Shown: positions 39,179-51,500 of the stretch, piece after piece | How the letters are laid out: each line of letters begins with the position of its first letter | How positions within the stretch are numbered: the stretch's first letter is position 1 | Assembly (NCBI GenBank): GCA_020055645.1 | Contig: CM034548.1 | Location: 13,640,001 to 13,704,000, forward strand | Source: Tomocerus qinae | Lineage: Eukaryota > Arthropoda > Collembola > Entomobryomorpha > Tomoceridae | Direction: 5' to 3' | DNA length: 64,000 bases | Program-made: the position numbers and the translations under genes | Notes under the pieces: model-generated | Databases searched by the model: none | Told to the model about the DNA's origin: nothing | What the model saw: only the letters and a program-made list of their open reading frames with translations

Positions 39179-42100
39179 GAAACACAAAATTATAAACGAT
39201 TTTTATTTCTATTATTATATGAAAATTGACTACAGCTGCAGCTATTAAAACCACCTATGAGTAACTGTATCATAATTTTACTGGACACCGTTGCTGGTTG
39301 GTAGGTAAAATGACAATGATGCTAGAAAATAATAATAGTAAGTAGGTACTAATATAGCTACTACCATTCAGTTCATTGCATCAAGTTTTATTTAGTTGTG
39401 AGGTCAATGGGCATACACTCCTACAGATACACCTTGAACTATTAATTTACATTAATAAGATCCCTCTAATTCCAGTCCAGCCCTCCAAAGGCAGAATACT
39501 GGACAGTATTAAAGGATTTACGACATGCGGGCACAACTTGCTGTGCGCTCTTACTCAATGATTATAAAATAAGTTTTAACGGATACGGAAGGCGGCCAAG
39601 GCTGTTTTCTCCCCTAATTGTAGATTGTTGAAAGAATTATCTCCGCTTCAGCTAAATGGCTAGTTAGTTACTTTGAGACTGGTTGGTCCGTTTCACACCT
39701 GACTCTTCAATCAGCTTTCCAAGCCTAACTATTGCATTCGATTCTATTGAGGGATTGAGATTGAAATGGAATGGTAATGCATATATAGTACGACATTCTC
39801 AGATAGACTTAATTTTGGAGTTCGGAGATGATAAAAAATAGAAAAGATGCTTGCACGTGGTGTTATATATTTATGTGGTTTATCAGACTGGTATTACCCA
39901 CATGTATTTGTGCAAGATGGTAAGATTTGAAAGAATGGATAATCATGATGAACCTGTATGCATTCAATTTGTGATTGTTCTTTTACTTTGCCAGTTCTAA
40001 AGCCTCTCTGACTGACAAATTCAATTGTAAGATTTGTAATGTATTTATGGGTTTCGAAAGGAGTAGATGAAAGGAGCAACTGCTGTCGGAACTCCTTTTT
40101 AAAAGTAGTTACTTTATTGTTATACGAAAGACATTCTCCTACGTAAGCAGCCTGCTATTTAAAAAGGTACACATTTCAATCTAATTTCTTTCGCAATTGC
40201 GATGAGCTAAGTTCTTTGTTTTTTATTCGACAATAGAAGTCATAATATGGAAATGCCATTGCTAACTGGAAGCAAAGTTACAACTGCTAAAAGAAATTTG
40301 CATAATGATGCTAATTAATGACTAAAAATGCCTTAAACATTATTTTTATAAATATTGTGTTTATCTCATTTTATTTAATCCTGCGTCGATAGTTTGGATG
40401 GTATTTAAGTGTAAAAAAGTATCGAAAAATATTATTTATTTAGTATTTTCGCTAAAAGAAAGTGTTAAACAGGACAATGAACCTGGGAATTGAAGAATAG
40501 TAACTAATTTAAGCTTCCTAAACACTTAATGCATGCACAATCACAATAAAATCAAGATTTCCTATAGTCATTATTGTTTCTACCATAGAGTAGCCAGTCC
40601 AACAATTATCTTCCTTTCAGATATGATCTTTAACATATTTTCACGAATTTGTCAATGGATGCCGAACTGATTTGCATTTTTTCATGCTTAAAAGCGCAAT
40701 GAATGACAACGCATTTAAGAAGAAGTAACCAAAATGCCAATCATAAAGTGTCAGAATTATTGTAGGAATGAATTGCTAAGATATGCAAATTTGGAATATT
40801 ATGGTGCTAACCTATATACTTCAAGTGAATGTCTAATTATCTCTTCACAACAGTAGCGTGTGTATCTCATCGTATGCTGATGATACGTGCATTCACAATC
40901 ACTAACAATACATAAGTATGCTCACAATCACAATAATTCTTTTTGGTAAAAGTACGAAGATCAGCTATGTGCGCGGATGAGTGTATGCAATGTACGTGTC
41001 TCGGAACAATTTCCCACCAAACATGAAATCACTTTGCTCTAATTCATTCGGCCGTTTTTGCTGAACGCCCAACTCATTGTGACAAGAATCGAATGTAGTT
41101 TAACTGAATGGAATTTATTAAAGTGGATACTTGCAGATACTTTTGTGCCTATAATCTCAAATAAAATACTGTTTGATTTACAGAACCCATATGTAAAATA
41201 TTTGCAATTCAGGGCTACCCACTCAAAGATATATTAGAATCAATTTTGAAGTGCAATTAATTAAAATTGTAAAGCAAAGCTTAAAAATCTTAAAATGCAT
41301 TTTGTAATTGTCAGGAAATCTCAAGGGTAGAAATGAGTACTAGCTAGACTACATAATAGTCAACGGTGCTCATCATTGGCTGTTTGTTACACAGATATAA
41401 ATTTAAAATTACACCACTTACTGATTGCATTAGATATTCACATTGCAGAATATATTCATCAATTTAATGCAGTGGAACAACATCAAGCTAAACATTAACA
41501 TAATTGAGATCTCCCATGAAGAAAAATCAGTAGCTGGAGAAATCAAAGGTATTCAGATTAATATCTACGTTGCTAATGAGGAGCAGCAATGCGACGCTTG
41601 CTGAATATCAAACAAAGCAAAACTGAAACCAGAATTGAGAAGTTTTATGTTATAGTAGTACCACATATTCATATCAACTATTGCACTGAATATACTATAG
41701 TGCGTAGTTCGAACATCCTACAAGCTACAAAGTAATTACTTTTCTAAAGACAGGTGTATTGTTTGATTGTAGGCATGCTAAAAGTAATGCATCTGTGGAT
41801 ACACTAAGTACTACTCCTATATAATAGGCACTGCATACCCGCCCAGAGTAGCATTTGCTTATCAACGGCATATAACATTAAAACACGACAATCAAGTCGT
41901 CTTCTAATAAATAGGCAAGTATTTCAAGCTAAAGCTCAACTTAATTGTTTTGATTTTGTTCTCAATTTCAAGTCCCTATAATGCAAATGCACATCTCACA
42001 TATTTTTATTGCTTTTCATGTTGATAGAAGCATAGCAGAGTTTTAACCATTCCTTTTCACATCCACAAAGCTGAAATAATATCAGTCTTAACACACAGAA

Positions 42101-42283
42101 ATTTATTTGCATATTATTACAGCAGATTATACACTTGCACCTAAATTTGGATATACTATACTCTGAAATTATCTCTATGGCAGTTTGTAGCTCGAGCATT
42201 GTAATCGCTTTATCAGTGTTATCACTCCTTAGAAAATACAAGTTCAACGGGATGAACACATCAACGTCATAATGTCTAGAATC

Positions 42284-42348
42284 AATACGATTTCTCCATA
42301 ATAAGCACTTAGCAGATAGTAAGTGCTATTATGAATTAAAATCGTATT
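42284..42348. other. 65-nt imperfect foldback (hairpin-forming)
   Basis: AATACGATTT at the 5' side pairs with AAATCGTATT at the 3' side (10 bp). After a small internal loop, CATAATAAGCACTT pairs with AAGTGCTATTATG through one bulged A (13 bp), leaving a loop of about 10 bases. The size and shape resemble a miRNA precursor. They also resemble a tiny MITE remnant. I recognise no known miRNA seed family in either arm. Confidence 0.4.
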
Positions 42349-45300
42349 ACATGTACATGCTAATTAACTACCATCAATAAATCGTAACTAGTACCTAACT
42401 CACTGGATTAATATATTACATCTACGAGATATGGTATATTTATCAATTTTAGCTTTCCCAGAAGAAAATAACAATTTTAATTATTATACTCTAACTGGAG
42501 AGTAATTTCCCAAACAAATTAATAAATGCCACAATCTATAAAAAGGATTCCTGTGATAATATATTAGTAGTTGACTCAATTGGTTATTTAAAAATGCCAT
42601 GATACATCCTTTTAATTAGCCTGATAGGAAACATTTTGCAATATATTATGTCAAGTTGAGCCCGTCATAAATAGTAATTAATAATTTCAAGCGATTAGAA
42701 TGAGAATTCTAGAACAAAATTTATCCATGTCGTCTTTTAAAATACTAATTCTTAAACCCTCCATGATAAAGACATTTTCTTTATCCGTGTATATGAAAAA
42801 GTAGTTTCAAATTATTCACTTGTCCATTTTTAATTATATCTGCAGGAATACTGGAATAATGTTCTTAATAGTAGTTTGTGGTTATTCTCTAGTCGTGGAC
42901 GAGAATAGTTGCCTTAAGCTATACTTGAAACCAATATTAGTACGGCATGGCTGGGGAGACGTGAATTATAATAAGACGGACTAACAACAACACTCGATAA
43001 TAGGTCTGTGTAATATAAATGTTGAGAAGAGTTAAATGCTTTTAGTACAGTAGTGCCTATATCAGGAAAAGTTAGTGAGGTGAGACGAATAGAAGCCAAG
43101 CCTATTCTGACATAATAACTCATTATGATGGATCACCCACACTGCCATTTGCCGTTTAGTATCTACACCGAAATCTCAAGGAAAACTCAACCTAGGCATG
43201 CTCTGTATCAATAATAGGTAGGTGTAAGGATACCTGCTACTACTACACTCTGACTCCTTTTTTATCATAAACTCACTGTTAGTAAACTGTAGTATTCAAT
43301 ATTCTATACTCAATGCATTACACCTAATACAATAGGCTTGTAATATACATTCCTACCTTAAATTATTATTTTAGTTTACATAAAACTATGTTTAAACTAT
43401 TTTCATGTATCTACAGCTGTATACTCATTCAGTTTTAGCGTTAATAGCTAAATATATTGTATTGGAGTGTCAAAATATGTCTTGTAGGGATACTTTATTT
43501 ATGTAGGCCAAATTAAAAGAAATTAAAATAAATAAAATTCGAGTTTTATATACTTTGACATTATAGCCGAAAATATCTATTAGGGATGCTATTAAATTAT
43601 GCTCTCGCAATTAAGTAGAATGCAATTGTTACTAGGCCAAATGGGCACTCTAAAATTTGAAAGTACTTTATCTCAAAGCAGATTCATCTTTATTAGATAG
43701 TTATAAGAATGTTTGGAAGACGTTACAATATTCTGCAGATAATACTAATATTAGTAGTTAAATTTTATTTTGCAGCATAACTATATTTTTTAATTAAACG
43801 TCGATATATCTGGACCACCTATTAGTTGTTCATATTTTGTAATTGTCTTTACATCACGTCAATTCTTTTACACACAATTTAAAAGGAGTATGCCGTAGAT
43901 GCCATTCGAATTTTGCATGGATGTCTCGTAAAAGTGTTGTGAGATTGTTTACTACAATATAATATAGTAAAGATATTAATGATGATATTACGAAGGGAAG
44001 TAGATTGTAATAGTATGTCAGTCAGGTAGCCATGTAGGTAGGCAGAAAGGGAATTATGTGCTACTTAGATATAGATATACGTGTATAGTTAGGTGAAATG
44101 CGAAGTATATTAATTGAAGAAATATCATAAATTAATAGCAGTAGCTGCTGAATTGCTGACTAGCGTAGGGAATGACAGAACGGGTGCGAGTGGCCAGGAC
44201 ATAGTCTAATAAACTCTGAGCTACAAGTCCATAGCATAACTAGGAGATAAATAAAATGTAATTCGTATTCGTATTCATATCTGTAATGGAAATGCAATTA
44301 GAGCCGTTGACGTTTCTACATTGACCATCAATAACGTTCTTGCCTTTTCTATACTTTCGTGATTATGCATTATCTCATCATCATCATTAAGAAGTCAACT
44401 ATCTTGTTCCAATTCTGGTTTGATTCGATTATATGCAGATAAAAGAATGATATATGTCTCTATTTTAAATTTCGTATGCAAGCTAACCCGTCATAAATCC
44501 TGGCGCTTAATTAACTATGTAATCGCCATGTTTGTAGAATTTCGTTGCGGCAATTACTGGTTCTTATAATCCATGTCCTTGTCCATAAGCGTTTGAAAGT
44601 AAAATATCGATTTTAAACAGCTTTTGCATGTCCGATAGAATTTTAATCAGTTCTGTGCTTTGACAGCACCAATACTTGATTTTATCTTTTTATCAGTTTA
44701 CCAATTGTCTTATTCATGTTCATTAATTATAGATATTATTGCATTTTAATATTCAAAGACATATTCTCGACATACTTGCATTATAACAGTGTATGTATTT
44801 TAAATCTGTGAAGTATCTATATAGTTATTAAATAAGCATAATTTCTGCCGATGTATGTTTTTAAGGTCCACCTCCACCACCCCTTTGTCAAGGTATCTAG
44901 CGGGTACATCTACATTGAGTTGGGTACAATAACATTCTTATTTTTAGAAATTTAAAATAAAACACGAGAACAACTCGATGTAGAAAAATCCCATTTTTTA
45001 TCAAACATTTTTACAACGTCCTAGAAGGTCACACGGCTCAGTTTGGTTCAAAAAGTTTTTAGTTATTTTACAAAATGTCTTAACATTATCCCGCCAAAAT
45101 ATTAATTTATTTTTTGAAGAATCATCACTATAACATTTAGATGTCACAATTGTAACAAGTGTGAACCTTAGGACCCTCCAGGGTCTTTAGTGTAAATTTT
45201 GAGACCAACAATGTTCAGATGGATTGAAAATTAAGGTGAGTTATCCATGATCAGAGAGAGTAGGAAAACACATACATAGCCTTCCACTACAGGTAGCCCT

Positions 45301-47434
45301 TAAGGATGGATATACAATACAGATATGTCACAAACAGTACCACTACATAGACATGCTGATTAATGTCTTTTCTACATAGAATAGACGTACATGTAGTAGT
45401 ACTGGTTGAGAATATCTTACTTGTGGGTCTAGATTGTAGTGATGTCTTTTGGCAAGCAACCTTGTTTTGACTGCATAAATGTGTTCATTGTTAGACGTGT
45501 TAAGAATTTAATGATTATTTTATTGTGTGTGGTAATAAATATATAAATGCATTGCCTCATTACACTTAGCGTAGGCCCTGGTAGGTGAGTTAATTAAAAC
45601 TACACTATATTTGTAGAAGCAGCGTTGTCATACTCTGTAACTGTAACTAGTTTTTGAGGTACCTAGCCTACTAACAATCAACGGACTGCAATGTAAACAG
45701 GTTAATGAATAATAATATTGCTAATTGACAATAGATAAACGAACTGGGTGCACACATAACGAGTATGTTGCTACTTTGCATTTTTATTATTTTACATCAC
45801 ATCGGCATTTTAACTTTAAATATTTAGATGCGATCCAAGTGAAGCGATTCAATTTAACTCCACCTGTCACTAATCAGTATAAGTAAACAGCATGACATTG
45901 ACAGTAAATGTTACTAGAATGAAAATATTGCTTGTCCGTTGATGCATATTAACTTAATAATTATCAATACGATTGCCTCTCAAGATTACATATTATTTAA
46001 GTAACAGCTCCCAAGCACCAAATACCTGCAATATTATGCTCGAAAATATCTTAGGTATATGCATTTGTTAGCATTAATTTTTCAGTACGAAAAGCTGCAT
46101 CTGGGAGTGGGTGCTGTGAATATAATTTAAAATGGCCTTTAAAATCCTACAATTATAATACTGTATAGTATTAGTACTATAACATTATTGTATAGGCATA
46201 TTTCACTACTAAATTAATATAAATTTAAAAGGTACAAATCAAAGGCCTTTAGCAAGCTATCAAAAAGCGAGTGAAACGTCAACGAAAGGAAAATCTATTG
46301 ATAGTACCACAGTCCCATTTGATTGCTAGCATGAAACCTCCGCATGCAGACGTAGCCTAAGCTTAAGATAACTTAGGAATTTGTTATCAACCTATCAAAC
46401 GTCTGAAATACTACAGTGGTGAATATTATTAAGGAATTTAAATTCTCAGTCTTTATATTATCATATATTTATTGTTCTCTAAGAAGCTGAGCGCTCTGAA
46501 CATCAATATAATAGTTATCTGATGAGTGTGATGAGGCATAAGCACGTAAAGCGCGTACCTACTCATTTATTTCGAAGAAGGGATAATGATTACAATTTTT
46601 ATAGATAATAAGCAAAATTAAGATTAAATGATGGTTGAGATTAAATTTCCTTCATTCTCATGATAATGGATCGAATCAAACGTCATGTTGGAAAAAAATG
46701 TGATGCCCGTATTGAAACTTCGCTGTTTTAATGTATCGCTTATCTATTATTGTAATATCATCAATATTTAAATATATATAAGCATCAAAAAGACACGAAT
46801 ACGGCAGAGTGAATTACAAACTATAAAACGTTATAAATCTTGGATCGTTGCCTTATATATATTTATTATGGTAAGCAATTCTTACTATAGGTATTATACA
46901 ATAAGGTATAGGTATATAGCATCGTTTAACATTATATTTAAATTGCCTTTTGCTAGGCGACATTTTTTATTTGCCAATGAATATTGTTAAGCAGGTTTCC
47001 ATAAATGTATGGTACTTGGCTGGGATGATGGGATCTGTAATTTTCATGAAAGAAAAAGAAACTATTGACTAAAATATCTGCAGACTGTGCAGATTGATTG
47101 TTTATACTTGTATTGTAGTGGTCTGTCTCAATTCCCTAATCGAGTCCAAGCCTCACGTCTCGTCCAGCCAGATTCACCGTTTGCCACAAGAATAAGTAGT
47201 ATAGCTTATGTATTCGACAGGCTGATGCAGACTGTAGTGCAGGTTTCATCTAGTGGTTGACGGCGCTCCCTATTGTGAGAATATGTAACTTCCGAAGCAA
47301 ACATTTGTGTAAACCAGATACAGAGTGAGAGCATTTGTGGGTAGTAATCTAGATGGCTTGTCTTGTATATTGAACAAACTGCGGCTACCCTTCCTTCAAT
47401 GCATACTACCATACACATACATACATAATGTATA

Positions 47435-47859
47435 TGTCGCAGTTAAAGATGACATGTCGGGTGGTGTTAACACCAACTAGTCAACGGTGACATTCAAAAT
47501 TTTTAAATGTAGTTAAAACTGTCAAAATTTTTTTAATATGGTCTAGTAAGATATTGTTATAATGTACTCTACAGCGAATAATTTAATAAGTAAAATTGTA
47601 AAGTACTAAATTGCTAAATTAAATTAAGCAACTAAAAAATTGAACATTACGGTCTAAAACTGTTTTCCTTTGAAACAGGAAGACATTTGACAATTGAAAA
47701 TATTTTTCTAGGATACAGCTCTATAAAATCTGTCAGAAAAATGTTCTATTTGACCAAATTAACTTATTTTACCATGTTTTCAAAACATAAATTTTTTTAA
47801 ATTTCACCGTTGATTAGTTTGTGTTAACAGAACCCTACATGTCATCTTTAACTGCGACA
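47435..47859. mobile_element. MITE-like element with 60-bp terminal inverted repeats
   Basis: The first 60 bases (47435-47494) match the reverse complement of the last 60 (47800-47859) at 54 of 60 positions, starting TGTCGCAGTTAAAGATGACA on both ends. Weaker inverted similarity continues inward for some tens of bases. The interior is AT-rich with no coding potential. On the left the end abuts TA; on the right TA follows after two extra bases (CA), so a TA target duplication as in the Tc1/mariner group is possible but not clean. Long arms with few mismatches and no gene point to a non-autonomous DNA transposon; the superfamily stays open. Confidence 0.75.
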
Positions 47860-48165
47860 CATAGATACTGTGTGTGTAAGATAAACCAGATCACCAAGAA
47901 AATTAACAGAATTTACTGATGGTGGGGTAATGGAGGACTTTATTGGCATTTTATTCAATATGCACTGCATAATATTCGGTTATTAATCGCAATACAAAGT
48001 AATGTTGAAGCAATTAGGTCCACATTGAGGTAAATTGGGCTAGTCTTATTTAAATTTTACAATTCTGGTTATAGTAAACATATAGTGGGCGCCGGGATGG
48101 ATATGCGTAGGTTCCTTTTGTACAATTTGGAATTAAATATTTTGTTCAGGCATGTATGAAAGTGA

Positions 48166-48260
48166 ATCTTATCCAAAGTTATCCGATCTTATCCAAAGTT
48201 ATCCAATCTTATCCAAAGTTATCCTATCTTATCTAAAGTTATCCGATCTTATCTTATCCG
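48166..48260. repeat. Minisatellite, 20-bp unit, just over four copies
   Basis: The unit ATCTTATCCAAAGTTATCCG repeats head to tail four times with only a few substitutions, then ends in a partial copy. TTATC (GATAA on the minus strand) occurs ten times in these 95 bases. It lies 300 bp past the 47.4-kb transposon. Confidence 0.9.
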
Positions 48261-48468
48261 AAATTTCTTATGTGTCTCAATTGAAACCTTTGAGAAATTT
48301 TGTTTTTGCCATATAGACTAAAGCATAAAATTAAATAAACGGATGAAAATGAACAGAATATTTCAATATAGGCAATTTCATTCCTCCTAGTATAAGTTAT
48401 TCTGTTATTGTTCGTTTACTGTAAAAATTCAATTTTAGTAGAAGCGTTATCATTGCCATACATATACA

Positions 48469-48541
48469 GGGTGTCCGTGAAGCATGTGAAATTTTTTATC
48501 CTTTACAACAACAGGAATATTTACATTTTTCTTGGACACCC
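48469..48541. mobile_element. 73-bp miniature inverted-end element or solo remnant
   Basis: The stretch begins GGGTGTCC and ends GGACACCC, a perfect 8-bp inverted pair, with AT-rich filler between. Ends of this kind (CAGGGTGTCC) are, as I recall, frequent at the borders of small repeats in insect genomes. No target duplication could be recognised, so the exact borders and class are uncertain. Confidence 0.35.
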
Positions 48542-51500
48542 TTTGTATTCACACTAACTGCCATACTAATTCATATTGCCAGTCAGAACCCGCACAAAAT
48601 AATTCTATAATTTATTAAAACGTTTGTCAATTTATGTTTAGATCAAAAAAGTTATAGTACAGTGTACCAAACTCAACACTTGCACTTCTTGTACAATAGT
48701 GCAATGTACTGAAGAGATAACGAATTGATAAACAAGTTGCAACATGTTGAAAATACTATTTGCTCCATCTGCAATAAGTCGCACGGATTAGTGCGATTAG
48801 TTTCAGGTTACTCTCTCTGTCGTCATACAGCTCTGCACTGATACATGTAAGAATAACGCAAATTCATTTGATTTTTATTTCCGTAAAACACTTGCAGAAC
48901 GGAACGGAAAGTATACAGCTTGCTATAAAATATTATTTTTCGTTTACAAAAAATTGTACTGCTTAAGTAAACATAATGTCTTTGGTATAGGTACAAATTT
49001 ACCCATTTATGAACCAATATTTCATTCATAATTTTCAGTTCATAATATTATCAGTTGGGAAAAAAGTCGTAAAACGATATGAAACTGGACCCATCATTTT
49101 TTGCAGTAATATAATTATTTCTTAAAAATAAGTATTAAAGAAATTGCTACTTTGTATTCGTGTTAATGCAGGATTAAGTTAATCTTGAACAGATTTAGTG
49201 AATAAGCCCAATTTCAAAGGATTTTGTCCGTTTAGCTGGTGAAAATGGGCAGAAGTGTTCAGGTCCCGTTTACTCAACACTGTCGAGTAAATGGTAAAAG
49301 AGAAAAGCAGTAAAGTGAGGCAAAGTCCACAACATTCGCATTTGCTGTCGTATCAAGTCTCATCGAGTTTTGTTAACGAAGTCTGTCTGCTCGGAAAAGC
49401 GAGTCTGCAACACTCAAGCTAAAGAGCTAAAGCATATCAGAGTAGAAAGTAGAAGAGACATGGACGCCTTAATTAAAAATTTATACAGATACTTAAGTCT
49501 AATTGAAACGCTTGTATTCATTTGAGATTTTCAGCTGCTCAATTTATTTTTTATTTGGGAAGCTTGGGAGCAATCTTTTCATCTCTATCTCCAATTTTCT
49601 TAGATGCTTTATTCTAACTTTCTACTTTAAAATATTAATTTGGCTCTATATGGACTGGCAATGCCAAGTTTCTTTCCTCCTTCATATCTACGATATATCT
49701 CTCCTGCCTTCTGCTAGGCACCGGCGATAAAAACTAAATAGCATTCCTTGTTGTCTGCCTATAATATGATACGATGCAATTTGTATGGCTTTCTAAGAAG
49801 GCTTAATAGAAGCTTACTTGTACATATTTAGCCGTAATAGCGTTGTAAACGTAATTAAGTTAACTCTTTGCTCTTTCTGGGCTAAAAAGATGTCAGTTTC
49901 CGCCGAATGGAACGGTGACGCTGGGATGGTTTTAGAACGGTGCGTGTTGACATTTTTTCTTCTTCCGCAGTTTCACAAGAAATAGTCATTTCAAGTCAAC
50001 AATTGTGTTCATAATTGCCTATACTTTAAACAACTCACTCATCGTCAGTGTAGCGTGTAGAACGAGAATGTCTCCCATCCTTTTTCAGATCGTGTACTAA
50101 AACTAACTACCTACTTATAACCATATTATTTTTAAGACTTATGTTTAAAATATTATCCATTAGATAGTCCACTCTGTTTTTGACACTATATGCGCTACAG
50201 TGAGTTAAAATATGGTGCATGAATATAAAAGGATACAAATAATCTCCCTATTGCCTTTGTTGGTGCAAATATTGTTATTGTCCTTTGTACTTACAATTAC
50301 CCTAACACACATTTCCCCTGTCAATGTATCCTATCATTTTTTGAAACGGAAACGCCAGAAAATTTAAAATTGTATCTAAAGTAATGTTGTGTGACATATT
50401 AATGTAACGCAATAAGAGAAAACCGACTGGTTTATTAATAGTTTTCGAAAACAATTAACGTTGAATTGCCATTTAATGGTGACCTCACTATGTAAATAAA
50501 GGTACCTTTTCACCCAAAAGTATACAAGAGCATAAAACATCATGCATATTTGTTGGAGTGAGAAAGTGAAAAATAAACCATTGTATTCATATATATGCTG
50601 ATTTCACTCCAATAAAGCATAGTATTAAATGATTTTAAAGCAGTCATTAGTCACATTGAATCTCAATTTCAATGGAAAAAACGAAAGTAATAAATGTTAT
50701 TTGTATTGTATTCATAATGGCTTTAATTTTCCCTGACCTATTTTTAATGGTTTGTCAACCCAAAGTAAATTAGCATTATAAATAAGTGATGATAATAAAC
50801 TTTGAACAACTAAATTGTAAATATTAGTAGAAAATAAATGCAAAATTTTAAATATAATGAATATTATGTCATATTTCCATAATTTTATTATGCAAATATT
50901 ATGAATGTATAGTAAATAGTATAGTAATTAAAAAATTTTAACGTTTTGCCATGGAAGTTTATCATAACACCTATGAGTATCTAAGCAGATTGTTGTTTAA
51001 CCTTTTGCCATCTAAAAACTTTAAATGCATAAAAATTTGCCATTATCCCGTTAGTAAGGCATTGCAGTTCTTAAAAATTGCATACTACTGTCGTCTCAAC
51101 ACTACGATAATTGTTATTGGCTATTTTGTAATAATTATTCAATTTGTTTGTCTATTTCTACAAAAACATGTTATCTTGTACGATGTGAATATTTATTACT
51201 ATGTATAAAAATATTTCATTTAATATGTGCATATTTGGAGTTTAGAAGTGCGTATGCAATACATATTTCATAAAACTAAAATCCAATTGTCCATAGTCAA
51301 CTGTGGGTTAGTTCTAAATAAGTTCGCAATAAATAGCTCCTAATTATTATCGGCAATTCTTGGAATAATTTCTTTTTCAGCAAAAGGAGTTCTAAGATAC
51401 CGCTTGAAGATGATTTAGTTCTTAAATTAACCGTTTATATGTCTATTAAATAATAAAATGGAGACATTTGTGAAGTCAAGTATGTCGTATGTCGTATGCA

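Larger units (their letters stand above)
34831..47434. other. Gene-free AT-rich stretch upstream of the F-box gene
   Basis: No open frame above about 100 codons and none with family features. Contents noted: a GTTT run near 35440, the 12-mer triplicate at 39143, a short hairpin around 41680-41713, and the 65-nt foldback at 42284. The region 44870-45190 has weak inverted ends (TAAGGTCCAC / GTGAACCTTA) that I did not accept as an element. Confidence 0.55.

Noticed and set aside
44870..45190. Possible transposon with ends TAAGGTCCAC / GTGAACCTTA
   Set aside because: Only about nine of ten end bases match, similarity stops at once, and there is no target duplication.
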